From Pseudomonadota bacterium (GTDB taxonomy: Bacteria > Pseudomonadota > Alphaproteobacteria > Sphingomonadales > Sphingomonadaceae), in assembly GCA_023418595.1 (NCBI GenBank), contig JAEZZI010000020.1, positions 62,001-126,000 of the forward strand: DNA of 64,000 bases, in the 5' to 3' direction. The notes under the pieces were generated by a model that had not been told where the DNA came from, did not search any database, and was given only the letters and a program-made list of their open reading frames with translations. The translations under genes and the position numbers were made by a program. Positions 41,710 through 50,520 of the stretch are shown here, piece after piece (position 1 is the first letter of the stretch; every line of letters starts with the position of its first letter).

Positions 41710-42588
41710 ATGTTCTCTGGCTCGATCCCGGCGCTGATTACGCCGTTCCGTAACGGCGAATTTGCGGAAGGCGATTTTCGCCAGTTCGTCGATTGGCAGA
41801 TCGAACAGGGTTCCTCCGCGCTGGTCGCGTGCGGGACGACGGGTGAGGCCGCGACGCTGTCGGCGGACGAGCATTTTCATGTCGTGCGGGTGTGCGTCGA
41901 TCAAGCCTCAGGGCGGGTGCCGGTGATCGCGGGCGCGGGGTCGAACGATACGCGCGTCGCCTGCGACAATATCCGCGCCGCAAAAGATGCGGGTGCGGCG
42001 GCCGCGCTGATGGTCCCGCCCTATTACAACCGCCCCAATCAGGAAGGCATCTTCCGCCATTTCGAAGCGGTCGTGGCCGCAAGCGACTTGCCGATCGTCC
42101 TCTACAATGTGCCGGGCCGCACGGTCACCGACATGGCAGTGGAGACGGTCGCGCGCATCGCCAGGGCATTCCCCAGCGTCGTCGGCATCAAGGACGCGAC
42201 CGGTCAGATCCACCGTGTCTCCGCCACCCGCGCCGAATGCGGACCGGATTTCGTCCAGCTATCAGGCAATGACGAACTCGCGCTGGCGTTCAATGCGACA
42301 GGCGGCACGGGCTGCATTTCGGTCACCGCCAATGTTGCCCCGCGACTGTGCGCGGATTTCCAGGCAGCGTGCGCGGGTGGCGATTGGGCAAAGGCGCTCG
42401 ACCTCCACGATCGCCTGTTCGCGCTGCACATCGCGCTGTTCACGGACGCCTCGCCGGGTCCGGTCAAATATGCGGTAGGCAACGTGCTCGATGGCTTCCC
42501 GACTGACCTCCGCCTGCCGATGACGGCGGCGAGTGAGGCGAGCCGCAAGGCGGTGGATGCGGCGATGGTGCGGGCGGGATTGTTATGA
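41710..42588 (+). CDS. dapA: 4-hydroxy-tetrahydrodipicolinate synthase
   Basis: A 292-residue TIM-barrel aldolase that condenses pyruvate with aspartate semialdehyde in lysine and diaminopimelate synthesis. SALVACGTTGEAATLS holds the pyruvate carboxylate loop, LYNVPGRT the catalytic Tyr, and VVGIKDATGQI the Schiff-base Lys. The length is standard. The stop overlaps the ATG of the unusual 98-residue gene (ATGA, 42585-42588). It supplies DAP to the wall that the divergent transglycosylase remodels, though a shared regulation is only a guess. Confidence 0.97.
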   Translation: MFSGSIPALITPFRNGEFAEGDFRQFVDWQIEQGSSALVACGTTGEAATLSADEHFHVVRVCVDQASGRVPVIAGAGSNDTRVACDNIRAAKDAGAAAALMVPPYYNRPNQEGIFRHFEAVVAASDLPIVLYNVPGRTVTDMAVETVARIARAFPSVVGIKDATGQIHRVSATRAECGPDFVQLSGNDELALAFNATGGTGCISVTANVAPRLCADFQAACAGGDWAKALDLHDRLFALHIALFTDASPGPVKYAVGNVLDGFPTDLRLPMTAASEASRKAVDAAMVRAGLL

Positions 42589-42881
42589 GTGAGAAATGGA
42601 CGAATGACGAACTGATTGCAGCGGTCGATGTATATGTCTCGATGCTTGAAGCGTCGAACCGTGGGGAAACAGTCGTAAAATCAGACGAAATAAGAACGCT
42701 ATTGTCTGGACGCCTGACTGGCCGCACGAAGGGTTCTGTCGAATATCGATTTGCGAATATCTCGGCGGTTTTGGAAACTGCTGGCAAGCCCTGGCTTGAG
42801 GGGTACGTCCCCGCGCGCAACGTCGGTCCGACCAACGAAAAGAAGATCCGCGCCATGTTGATGGAGCGGGGATTGATCTGA
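42585..42881 (+). CDS. Uncharacterised 98-residue protein, resembles the N-terminal domain of HNH/McrA-like endonucleases
   Basis: The protein begins SEKWTNDELIAAVDVYVSM and contains GSVEYRFANISAVLETAGKPW and GYVPARNVGPTNEKKI. This pattern (W-x-x-x-E-L-x-x-A-V-x-x-Y, S-V-E-Y-R-x-x-N-I-S-A-V, Y-x-P-x-x-N-V-G) is what I recall from the N-terminal region of some HNH or 5-methylcytosine restriction nucleases, but no HNH or other catalytic motif follows: the frame ends at 42881. It may be a detached domain, a remnant or an independent DNA-binding protein. Base composition is visibly lower in GC than dapA and smpB on either side, suggesting transfer. Translation is coupled to dapA by a 4-base overlap. 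Confidence 0.65.
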   Translation: MSEKWTNDELIAAVDVYVSMLEASNRGETVVKSDEIRTLLSGRLTGRTKGSVEYRFANISAVLETAGKPWLEGYVPARNVGPTNEKKIRAMLMERGLI

Positions 42882-42937
42882 ATTGCGCGGAAGTCTGCTT
42901 CCCTTTCGCCGCCACACCTCCTATCTCGCGCCCAGCA

Positions 42938-43420
42938 ATGCCCCGTCCGCGCCCCGAAACCTTCGACAAAGTGAAAACCGTCGCCGAAAACCGGCGCGCG
43001 CGGTTCGATTATTTCATCGAGCAGAAATTCGAAGCAGGGATCGCGCTGTCGGGGACCGAGGTGAAATCGCTGCGCTTCGGCGAGGGGTCGATTGCCGAGG
43101 CCTATGCCGAGGTGCGTGACGAGGCGGTGTGGCTGGTCAACGCCAACATTCCCGAATTCAGCCACGGCAACCGGTTCAATCACGAACCCAAGCGCCCGCG
43201 TAAACTGCTCCTTCATGCGCGGGAGATAAACAAGCTCCACGGCGCGGTTGCGCGCGAGGGGATGACCCTCGTGCCGCTGTCCATCTATTTCAACGGTCGC
43301 GGGCGGGCCAAGGTCGAACTCGCGCTGGCCAAGGGCAAGAAGGTCCATGACAAGCGCGACACGATCAAGGAACGCGACTGGAGCCGCGACAAGCAGCGGC
43401 TCCTGCGCGATCGCGGCTGA
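42938..43420 (+). CDS. smpB: SsrA-binding protein
   Basis: A 160-residue tmRNA partner that delivers tmRNA to stalled ribosomes. The OB-like core has NRRARFDYFIEQKFEAGIALSGTEVKSLR and FSHGNRFNHEPKRPRKLLLH; the basic C-terminal tail KKVHDKRDTIKERDWSRDKQRLLR inserts in the ribosomal mRNA channel. The dapA-smpB proximity is frequent in alphaproteobacteria; here an extra 98-residue gene and 56 bp separate them. Confidence 0.97.
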   Translation: MPRPRPETFDKVKTVAENRRARFDYFIEQKFEAGIALSGTEVKSLRFGEGSIAEAYAEVRDEAVWLVNANIPEFSHGNRFNHEPKRPRKLLLHAREINKLHGAVAREGMTLVPLSIYFNGRGRAKVELALAKGKKVHDKRDTIKERDWSRDKQRLLRDRG

Positions 43421-43424
43421 AGGC

Positions 43425-43994
43425 GTGGCGCACGACAAGCAGTTCGGCATGCGCGTCATCCGCTGGATCCAGCGGCAGATGCCGACGCGCGAGCAGATGG
43501 AGCGCAACAAGTGGCTCCGCCCGATCGCGCACCGCGTGCTCGCGCCCGAATTGTGGCGCTTTACCCGTCGCTCGGTGCCGCGCGGCGTTGCGCTGGGCAT
43601 GGTGGCGGGGGTCATCATCCCGATCGCGCAGATTCCGGCAGCGGCCGCCTTTGCGCTTCCGCTGCGCGCCAATATCCCGGCGGCGGCGGCAACCACCTTC
43701 GTCACCAACCCGGCGACGACGCCCATCGTCTGGGTGATCGCCTATCGGGTCGGGCGCTGGCTGCTGCGCTGGGATGCGGAAATCCCCGGCCAGCCGATGA
43801 CCCAGGTGGCGAGCGATCCCAACTGGGTCCACTGGTTCATGGCCGAGGCCGGTCCGGCGACGATCGTCGGGCTGTTGTTCCTGGCGCTCGTCGGCGCAGT
43901 GCTGGGCTATGCGCTCAGCGCGATCGGCTGGCGGCTGTTCATCGCCAACAAATGGCGGCGGAGAAACAAGAGGATGCATCGGCCCAAGCCTTGA
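43425..43994 (+). CDS. DUF2062 domain-containing membrane protein
   Basis: A 189-residue inner-membrane protein. A basic N-terminus with RWIQRQMPTREQMERNKWLRP is typical of the DUF2062 family; two hydrophobic hairpins follow (ALGMVAGVIIPIAQIPAAAA and TFVTNPATTPIVWVIAYRVG), then a C-terminal segment IVGLLFLALVGAVLGYALSA. The function is unknown. The GTG at 43425 is 5 bases after smpB; an ATG at 43449 is the alternative, and neither has a clean ribosome binding site. It is likely co-transcribed with smpB. Confidence 0.85.
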   Translation: MAHDKQFGMRVIRWIQRQMPTREQMERNKWLRPIAHRVLAPELWRFTRRSVPRGVALGMVAGVIIPIAQIPAAAAFALPLRANIPAAAATTFVTNPATTPIVWVIAYRVGRWLLRWDAEIPGQPMTQVASDPNWVHWFMAEAGPATIVGLLFLALVGAVLGYALSAIGWRLFIANKWRRRNKRMHRPKP

Positions 43995-44051
43995 TCCGGC
44001 GTATGATCGCGCTAAGACAGCGGCGATCAATTGTTTCAGGAGTGGGCAAAT

Positions 44052-46100
44052 ATGCGTCGTTCGATCCTTCTATCCGCCTTGCTGGCGGGCACCGGGCTGG
44101 TCGCCGGGTGCGCGACGGCACCGATGGGCACCGAAACGGCCGAAGCGCCCGCCAGCCGCGGCGCGCCGGAAATCGGCAGTTTCGGCTTCGACACCGCGGG
44201 TATGGACAAATCGGTCGCGCCGGGCACCGATTTCTACAATTACGCGAACGGCGCGTGGGAACGGAACACCCCGATCCCCGACGACAAGTCGAATTACGGC
44301 ATGTTCACCGTGCTCGCCGACCTGTCGCTGGAACGCACCCGCGGCATCCTCGAGGGCGAGCGCGCCAACCCCAATTCGCAGATCGGCAACGCCTATGCCG
44401 CCTATCTCGACACCGCAGCGATCGAGGCGAAGGGGCTTGCGCCCATTCAGCCCTGGCTGAACCGTGTGAAGGGGCTGAACGACAAGTCCGGTTATGCCGC
44501 GCTGGTCGCCGAAGCGGCGAAGAACGGCGTCGGCGGGCCGTTCGGGGCCTATGTCTCGATCGACGACAAGCAGCCCGATCAATATGCGTTGCAGATGGGC
44601 CAGTCGGGGCTGGGCCTGCCCGATCGCGATTACTACCTGTCGACCGACGCCAAGATGGTCGAAACCAGGAACGCCTATGTCGCGCATATGGCTCGGATGC
44701 TGACGCTTGCGGGCGAGCCCAATGCCGAGGCGCGGGCCAAGGCGGTGCTCGATTACGAAACCCGGATCGCGCGCGCGCACTGGACCCGCACCGAAAGCCG
44801 CGACGCGAACAAGACCTATAATAAGATGACGGTGGCGCAGCTCCAGAAGCTCGCCCCCGGCTTCGACTTTGCGACGATGCTGCGCGCGTCGGGCGCGAAC
44901 GTCACCGAGGTGATCGTCGCCCAGCCGTCCGCGTTCACCGGCACCGCCGCCGCGATCCAGGCCGCGCCCGTCGCGGTGCTGCGCGACCAGATGCTGCTGC
45001 GTTCGCTGCGCAGCTATGCCTCGGTCCTGCCGGCTGCGTTCGACCAGGAGAATTTCGCCTTCTACGGCACCATCCTGTCGGGCACGCCGCAGCAGGAGGA
45101 GCGCTGGAAGCGCGCCGCCAACTTCACCTCCGGCGCGGTCGCCGACGAAGTGTCGAAGCGTTACGTCGCCAAATATTTCCCGCCCGAAACCAAGGCGGCG
45201 GCCGACCGGCTGGTGAAGAACGTCACCGACGCGATGGGCCGGCGGATCGACAATCTCGACTGGATGGCGCCCGAGACCAAGGCGAAGGCACGCACCAAGC
45301 TCGCGGCCTTTACCGCCAAGATCGGCTATCCCGACCAGTGGCGCGATTATTCGACGCTGGAGATGCGCCGCGACGACGCGTTCGGCAACGCGCTGCGCGC
45401 CAACCAGTGGGAACATGCCTATAACCTCGAAAAGCTCGGCAAGCCCATTTACAAGTGGGAATGGCTGATGACCCCGATGACGGTCAACGCCTATGCCTAT
45501 CCGCCCGCCAACGAGATCGTGTTCCCGGCGGCGATCCTGCAGCCGCCTTTCTTCGATCCCAATGCCGACGACGCGATCAACTATGGCGGCATCGGCGCGG
45601 TGATCGGCCACGAGATCAGCCATCATTTCGACGATCAGGGCAGCAAATACGATCCCACCGGGCGCCTCGCCGACTGGTGGACGCCGCAGGACATGGAGCG
45701 GTTCAACGCCCGCACCAAGCAGCTGGTCGACCAGTATAATGCCTATGAAGGCCTGCCGGGCCTGAACGTCGACGGCCAGCGCGCACTGGGCGAGAATATC
45801 GCCGATCTTGCCGGGCTGACCGCGGCGTGGGACGCGTATCAGACTTCGCTCGGCGGCCGCCCGGCGCCGGTGATCGACGGTTTCAACGCGCAGCAGCGTT
45901 TCTATCTGGGCTGGGCGCAGATCTGGCGCCGCAACTACCGCGAGGCGGACCTTCGCCAGCGGATGCTGACCGCGCCGCATTCGCCGTCGCGCCAGCGCGC
46001 GTGGATCGTCCGCAACCTCGACCCCTGGTATGAAGGGTTCGACATCGAACAGGGGGCGCCGCTGTACCTCGCGCCCGCGGACCGCATCCGCATCTGGTAA
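44052..46100 (+). CDS. M13 family metallopeptidase (PepO/neprilysin-like)
   Basis: A 682-residue zinc endopeptidase. A lipoprotein signal (LLAGTGLVAGC) precedes the mature protein. The N-terminal M13 domain starts at GTDFYNYANGAWERNTPIPD. The zinc site is GHEISHHFDDQG (His520, Glu521, His524) with the third ligand in LGENIADLAGL, and the substrate-binding NAYAYPPANEIVFPAAILQPP lies just before. It digests peptides in the periplasm or at the outer membrane. The ATG at 44052 has GGAG about 10 bases upstream and gives a proper signal; an earlier ATG does not. Confidence 0.96.
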   Translation: MRRSILLSALLAGTGLVAGCATAPMGTETAEAPASRGAPEIGSFGFDTAGMDKSVAPGTDFYNYANGAWERNTPIPDDKSNYGMFTVLADLSLERTRGILEGERANPNSQIGNAYAAYLDTAAIEAKGLAPIQPWLNRVKGLNDKSGYAALVAEAAKNGVGGPFGAYVSIDDKQPDQYALQMGQSGLGLPDRDYYLSTDAKMVETRNAYVAHMARMLTLAGEPNAEARAKAVLDYETRIARAHWTRTESRDANKTYNKMTVAQLQKLAPGFDFATMLRASGANVTEVIVAQPSAFTGTAAAIQAAPVAVLRDQMLLRSLRSYASVLPAAFDQENFAFYGTILSGTPQQEERWKRAANFTSGAVADEVSKRYVAKYFPPETKAAADRLVKNVTDAMGRRIDNLDWMAPETKAKARTKLAAFTAKIGYPDQWRDYSTLEMRRDDAFGNALRANQWEHAYNLEKLGKPIYKWEWLMTPMTVNAYAYPPANEIVFPAAILQPPFFDPNADDAINYGGIGAVIGHEISHHFDDQGSKYDPTGRLADWWTPQDMERFNARTKQLVDQYNAYEGLPGLNVDGQRALGENIADLAGLTAAWDAYQTSLGGRPAPVIDGFNAQQRFYLGWAQIWRRNYREADLRQRMLTAPHSPSRQRAWIVRNLDPWYEGFDIEQGAPLYLAPADRIRIW

Positions 46101-46155
46101 GGCACAGGGGCGGTCGGTCCCGTCGGTCGCCCGCCCATTCGCGCGATACGCCAAC

Positions 46156-46254
46156 CCGTTCGTGCCGAGCCTGTCGAAGCATTGCTCTTCTTTCTTCCTG
46201 CGCCCCAGCGGCACGAAGAAAAGGACAGTGCTTCGACAGGCTCGGCACGAACGG
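46156..46254. repeat. Intergenic inverted repeat, family B variant (CCGTTCGTGCCGAG type)
   Basis: The arms at 46156-46181 and 46229-46254 are perfectly complementary over 26 bases (CCGTTCGTGCCGAGCCTGTC... and its reverse complement), with a 47-base loop that has a further weak hairpin. This motif is very widespread in sphingomonads and relatives. It lies 55 bases after the M13 peptidase stop and about 90 bases before cckA. Confidence 0.9.
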
Positions 46255-46346
46255 ATGTGGCAATCGCTTCGCATCCGATCGACGCCATCCATCGTCCGCA
46301 CCGACTGCGCCTTGACGCGGCTTGCGCCCGGTTCCACCACCGCGCG

Positions 46347-48743
46347 ATGGCTTCCGCACCCGATTCATCGCTTGCCCGGCTGACCCGGACCAACGCCCAT
46401 GCGCCGGTGACGATTGCCGGTTCGGTGGGGCTGGCGGTCGCGCTGGCGGTGCTGCTGCTGATCGGCGACCGGGCGGTGGCGACCGGATTCGTCGGCGCGG
46501 GGTTGCTGATCGGGGTGGCGTTCTTTCTTTATTCGCGGATCGGCGCTGCCCGCGATGCCGAACCGGTTGAGGTCGACTGGTCGGTCGCCCGCGCGCTGGC
46601 GCAGGCGAGCCCGCACGCGCTGGCGGTGACCGACCGCGCGGGGCGTTTCGTGTGCGCCAACGATGCCTTCGCGCGGCTGTTTCCGGGCTATCCCGCGCCG
46701 CCCGGCCTGCCCGTCGGCGATGTCGCGGCGGCGGCACTGGCGCGTGCGGGCCGCGCGGCGTGGCGCGACGGCGAGGGGGATGCCGGGAGCATCGATCATA
46801 ATGGCCGCACGCTGGCCGTGACGATCGCGCGCGCGGGCGACGAGATGCTCGTCTGGCGGTTCGAGACGCGCGAGACGGTCGATGTCGCGGCCGAGGTCGA
46901 GCGGCTGATCGCAACGGAGACCGGCGACCGGCTGGGCGGGGCGGGGGTGATGGCGGTGACGCTGACCCCCGACGGACGCATCCGCGCCGCCAACCGCGTG
47001 TTCCGCACCCGCGCGATGGGGCACAGCGAAGCGGCGATGGAGGGTCGCGAGTTCGGCCAGTTCCTGCGCACCGACAGCGCCGGGCTGATCCGTTTCGATC
47101 GCGAAGGCGACGCGGGCAATCCGCTGCGCCTGTTGCAACTTCCGTTTGTCGCGGGCGACACCGCGCCGATGCTGGTCGCGCTGATCGACGACGAGGAACG
47201 CGTCGCCGCCCCGGTGCTGGACAGCGATGCCGCCGCGCATGTCCGGGGGCTGATCTCGCTGCTCCCCGCGCCGCTGGCGCTGGTCGATCGCGAAGGGCGG
47301 TTCCTGCACATGAACGACGCGTTCTTCCGCGCGGCGACGATCGATGCGAAGCGCCCGCCGCTCTATCCCGGCGACCTGGTGGTGCGCGAGGACAAGGCGG
47401 CGCTGAGCGATGCGATCCGCCGCTTCGCCAATGGCGCCGCCCATGCCGCCGACATGGCGATCCGGCTGAAGCACCACCCGGACGAAACCGTCAACGTGAC
47501 CATCGCGGGCGCGCGAGGGCTGGGTGAGGCGGCCGTGCTGCTGTCGATCCACGACAAGGGCGAGGAGACCCGCCTGAAACGTCAGGTCGCACAGGCCACC
47601 AAGATGCAGGCGGTCGGCCAGCTCGCGGGCGGGGTCGCGCATGATTTCAACAACATCCTGACCGCGATCATCGGGCATTGCGACCTGATGCTGATGCGCC
47701 ATTCGCCGGGTGACAGCGATTATGACGACATCCAGCAGATTCGCGCCAATTCGAACCGCGCCGCCAGTCTGACCCGGCAATTGCTCGCCTTTTCGCGGCA
47801 ACAGACGCTGCGCCCGCAAGTGCTGCAATTGCCCGACGTGGTTTCCGAAGTGTCGAACCTGCTGAAACGGCTGCTCGGCGAAACCGTCAAGCTGGAGGTG
47901 AAGCATGGCCGCGGGCTGGGGTCGGTGCGCGCCGATCCGGGGCAGCTGGAACAGGTGATCGTCAACCTGGCGGTCAATGCGCGCGATGCGATGCTGACCA
48001 AGAACCCCAGCGGCGGCGGCACGCTGACGATCGAAACCTGTTCGCTGGCCGCGACCACGGTGCGCGACATGGCCGACGACGTGCTGCCGCTGGGCGATTA
48101 CACCGCGCTGATCGTCACCGACACCGGCACCGGCATTCCGCCCGACGCGCTGCCCAAGATTTTCGAGCCCTTCTATACCACCAAGGAAGTGGGGAAAGGG
48201 ACCGGGTTGGGCCTTTCCACGGTTTACGGCATCGTCAAACAGTCGGGCGGATACATTTTTGCGGAAAACGTGAATGGCGGCGGTGCGCGCTTCACCATCT
48301 ATTTCCCCGTCCATTCGGCGGTCGATACCCCGGTAAAGCCCGTCCACACCGTTCGCGTGGCGACGGGTGCGGTCTGGGGCACCGGCACGATCCTGCTGGT
48401 CGAGGACGAGGACATGGTGCGCGCGGTCGCCGAGCGCGCGCTGTCGCGCCAGGGCTATAGTGTGGTCACCGCCGAACATGGCGAGGCGGCGCTGGAATGG
48501 CTGGAGAAGGGGACACGCCCCGACCTGCTGATTTCGGACGTGGTCATGCCGATCATGGACGGGCCGACGATGGTCGCGCAGGCCAGGAAGCGTTATCCCG
48601 ACCTGCCGGTGCTGTTCATGTCGGGCTATGCCGAGGAGCAACTGCGCCGCTCGATCGACCTCGACAATGTGGAATTTCTGCCGAAACCCTTTTCGGTCCA
48701 GCAACTTGCCGAAGCCGCGCGAGACGTTCTGAACGCGAAATGA
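46347..48743 (+). CDS. cckA: Hybrid sensor histidine kinase CckA
   Basis: A 798-residue hybrid kinase at the top of the CtrA cell-cycle phosphorelay. Two membrane segments lie at about residues 20-60, followed by PAS-like domains (SVARALAQASPHALAVTDRAGRF, and a second one at about 290-400). The H-box is GGVAHDFNNILTAIIGHCDLM with His432; the ATPase part contains VNLAVNARDAM and DTGTGIPPDALPKIFEPFYTTK. The receiver domain at the C-terminus has LISDVVMP with Asp731. It sends phosphate through ChpT to CtrA/CpdR. The ATG at 46347 begins a normal N-terminus after the repeat. Confidence 0.95.
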   Translation: MASAPDSSLARLTRTNAHAPVTIAGSVGLAVALAVLLLIGDRAVATGFVGAGLLIGVAFFLYSRIGAARDAEPVEVDWSVARALAQASPHALAVTDRAGRFVCANDAFARLFPGYPAPPGLPVGDVAAAALARAGRAAWRDGEGDAGSIDHNGRTLAVTIARAGDEMLVWRFETRETVDVAAEVERLIATETGDRLGGAGVMAVTLTPDGRIRAANRVFRTRAMGHSEAAMEGREFGQFLRTDSAGLIRFDREGDAGNPLRLLQLPFVAGDTAPMLVALIDDEERVAAPVLDSDAAAHVRGLISLLPAPLALVDREGRFLHMNDAFFRAATIDAKRPPLYPGDLVVREDKAALSDAIRRFANGAAHAADMAIRLKHHPDETVNVTIAGARGLGEAAVLLSIHDKGEETRLKRQVAQATKMQAVGQLAGGVAHDFNNILTAIIGHCDLMLMRHSPGDSDYDDIQQIRANSNRAASLTRQLLAFSRQQTLRPQVLQLPDVVSEVSNLLKRLLGETVKLEVKHGRGLGSVRADPGQLEQVIVNLAVNARDAMLTKNPSGGGTLTIETCSLAATTVRDMADDVLPLGDYTALIVTDTGTGIPPDALPKIFEPFYTTKEVGKGTGLGLSTVYGIVKQSGGYIFAENVNGGGARFTIYFPVHSAVDTPVKPVHTVRVATGAVWGTGTILLVEDEDMVRAVAERALSRQGYSVVTAEHGEAALEWLEKGTRPDLLISDVVMPIMDGPTMVAQARKRYPDLPVLFMSGYAEEQLRRSIDLDNVEFLPKPFSVQQLAEAARDVLNAK

Positions 48744-48784
48744 GGCTTGGCGAAGGTTCCGCTTCGTGCCAAATACCGCCGCGC

Positions 48785-49135
48785 ATGAGTAACCAGCACA
48801 ATATCCTCATCGTTGAGGACGAACCCCTGATCGCGATGATGCTCGAAGATTTCATCGACATCCTCGGCCACAAGGTCGCCGGCTCCGCCGACAGCGTCGA
48901 CAGCGCGATCGCCGTGATCGAAGGCGGCGGCGTCGATGCCGCGATCCTCGACGTCAATCTGCGCGGCGGCGAGCAGAGCTTCCCCGTCGCCGACAGGCTG
49001 GCCGAGGCGGGCGTGCCGTTCGTGTTCGCGACCGGCGGGTCGGGCGACACCATCGCCGCCGACCATCGCGACCGCCCGACGCTGGCTAAGCCGTTCACGA
49101 TGGAGGCGGTCGAAAAGGCGCTGGGGTCGCTTTAA
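48785..49135 (+). CDS. Single-domain response regulator
   Basis: A 116-residue receiver domain without an output domain. ILIVEDEPLIAMMLEDFID has the acidic pair, AAILDVNLRGG the phospho-acceptor Asp56, FATGGSGD the conserved Thr/Ser position and TLAKPFTMEAV the Lys. The sequence resembles the receivers that act with HWE-type kinases more than CpdR. It begins 41 bases after cckA and may be co-transcribed; a function as phosphate sink or partner in the CckA pathway is only a guess from position. Confidence 0.9.
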   Translation: MSNQHNILIVEDEPLIAMMLEDFIDILGHKVAGSADSVDSAIAVIEGGGVDAAILDVNLRGGEQSFPVADRLAEAGVPFVFATGGSGDTIAADHRDRPTLAKPFTMEAVEKALGSL

Positions 49136-49263
49136 GTCGACGCGAGAATATCCACCTCCGCGCGAAACGAACGGATGGCAGAGCCGGTCAGGCGAATAAC
49201 CGCGCTCACCCTGAGCATGTCGAAGGGTGCATCCGAATATTCCGTGAATATCGCCGCGCGCAA

Positions 49264-49278
49264 GTTCCTCTCTTGTTC
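49264..49278 (+). promoter_or_regulatory. LexA (SOS) box upstream of recA
   Basis: The sequence GTTCCTCTCTTGTTC is an exact match to the alphaproteobacterial LexA operator GTTC-N7-GTTC. It lies 77 bases before the recA ATG and overlaps a possible -35 element, TTGTTC (49273-49278), with an AT-rich -10 candidate near 49294-49301, so LexA binding would block polymerase. An inverted repeat TTGTTC-N5-GAACAA overlaps its right half. Confidence 0.8.
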
Positions 49279-49354
49279 CGAAAGAACAAATCATATACAT
49301 CGCCAATCACGTTGAACGCGTGATCGTCTTCCTCTACGCATCCGGAGACAAAAA

Positions 49355-50428
49355 ATGGCGGCATCCCTAAAGGTAATCGACGGACAAATGGCAGCGACCA
49401 CCGACCGGCAAAAGGCGCTCGACGCCGCACTCGCACAAATCGACCGCGCGTTCGGCAAGGGCTCGGCGATGAAGCTGGGTTCGAAGGAAACCATGCAGGT
49501 CGAGGCGATCTCGACCGGATCGCTCGGGCTCGACATTGCGCTCGGTGTCGGCGGTCTGCCGCGCGGCCGCGTGATCGAAATCTACGGCCCGGAAAGCTCG
49601 GGCAAGACGACGCTGGCACTGCACGTCATCGCCGAGGCGCAGAAGACTGGCGGCACCGCAGCGTTCGTCGATGCCGAACACGCGCTCGATCCCGTCTATG
49701 CCAAGAAACTGGGCGTCAATATCGACGAACTGATCGTGTCGCAGCCCGATACCGGCGAACAGGCGCTGGAGATTACCGATACGCTGGTGCGTTCGAACGC
49801 GATCGACGTGCTGGTGGTCGATTCGGTCGCAGCCCTTGTGCCCCGCGCCGAGATTGAGGGCGAAATGGGCGACAGCCATGTCGGCTTGCAGGCGCGCCTG
49901 ATGTCGCAGAGCCTGCGCAAGCTGACCGGTTCGATCAGCCGGTCGCGCTGCATGGTGATCTTCATCAACCAACTGCGCATGAAGATCGGCGTGATGTACG
50001 GCAACCCGGAAACCACGACCGGCGGCAACGCGCTCAAATTCTATGCCTCGGTTCGCCTCGACATCCGGCGCACCGGCGCGATCAAGGACCGCGACGATGT
50101 GGTCGGCAACTCGACGCGCGTGAAGGTGGTGAAGAACAAGGTCGCCCCGCCGTTCAAGCAGGTCGAATTCGACATCATGTACGGCGAAGGCGTGTCGAAG
50201 ATCGGCGAGATCCTCGACCTGGGCGTCAAGGCGGGGCTGGTCGAAAAGGCCGGTGCCTGGTTCTCCTATGACAGCATCCGCATCGGCCAGGGCCGCGAGA
50301 ACGCCAAGACGTTCCTCAAGGAAAATACCGAGCTGTGCGACAAGCTCGAAAAGGCGATCCGCGCGCGCACCGAAAAGGTCGCCGAGGAAATGATGACCGG
50401 ACCGGATGCGGAGGACGACGACGCGTAG
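49355..50428 (+). CDS. recA: Recombinase RecA
   Basis: A 357-residue RecA: strand exchange in homologous recombination and co-protease for LexA. Walker A GPESSGKTT starts at residue 78, Walker B is VLVVDSVAALVPRAE, the L2 region is NQLRMKIGVMYGNPETTTGG, and KVVKNKVAPPFKQ is the conserved C-terminal stretch before an acidic tail (DAEDDDA). A GGAG ribosome binding site lies upstream of the ATG at 49355; an internal Met12 is a less likely start. Regulation through the LexA box at 49264 is expected. A terminator follows at 50467. Confidence 0.98.
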   Translation: MAASLKVIDGQMAATTDRQKALDAALAQIDRAFGKGSAMKLGSKETMQVEAISTGSLGLDIALGVGGLPRGRVIEIYGPESSGKTTLALHVIAEAQKTGGTAAFVDAEHALDPVYAKKLGVNIDELIVSQPDTGEQALEITDTLVRSNAIDVLVVDSVAALVPRAEIEGEMGDSHVGLQARLMSQSLRKLTGSISRSRCMVIFINQLRMKIGVMYGNPETTTGGNALKFYASVRLDIRRTGAIKDRDDVVGNSTRVKVVKNKVAPPFKQVEFDIMYGEGVSKIGEILDLGVKAGLVEKAGAWFSYDSIRIGQGRENAKTFLKENTELCDKLEKAIRARTEKVAEEMMTGPDAEDDDA

Positions 50429-50466
50429 GCGCTGATCGCTGTTCGAACGGTCGAATTGGAGCAGGC

Positions 50467-50495
50467 CGGGAGAGCGACGGCTCTTCCCGCCTTTT
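50467..50495 (+). terminator. Rho-independent terminator of recA
   Basis: A hairpin with arms CGGGAGAGC and GCTCTTCCCG (one bulge) around a four-base loop is followed by CCTTTTTCGTTTTT. It lies about 40 bases after the recA stop. Confidence 0.8.
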
Positions 50496-50520
50496 TCGTT
50501 TTTGGGGATAGAAAGAAATT

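Noticed and set aside
46182..46346. Longer N-terminus for CckA reaching into the repeat
   Set aside because: The extra residues come from the inverted repeat arms and do not resemble CckA; the ATG at 46347 gives the usual start before the first membrane segment.
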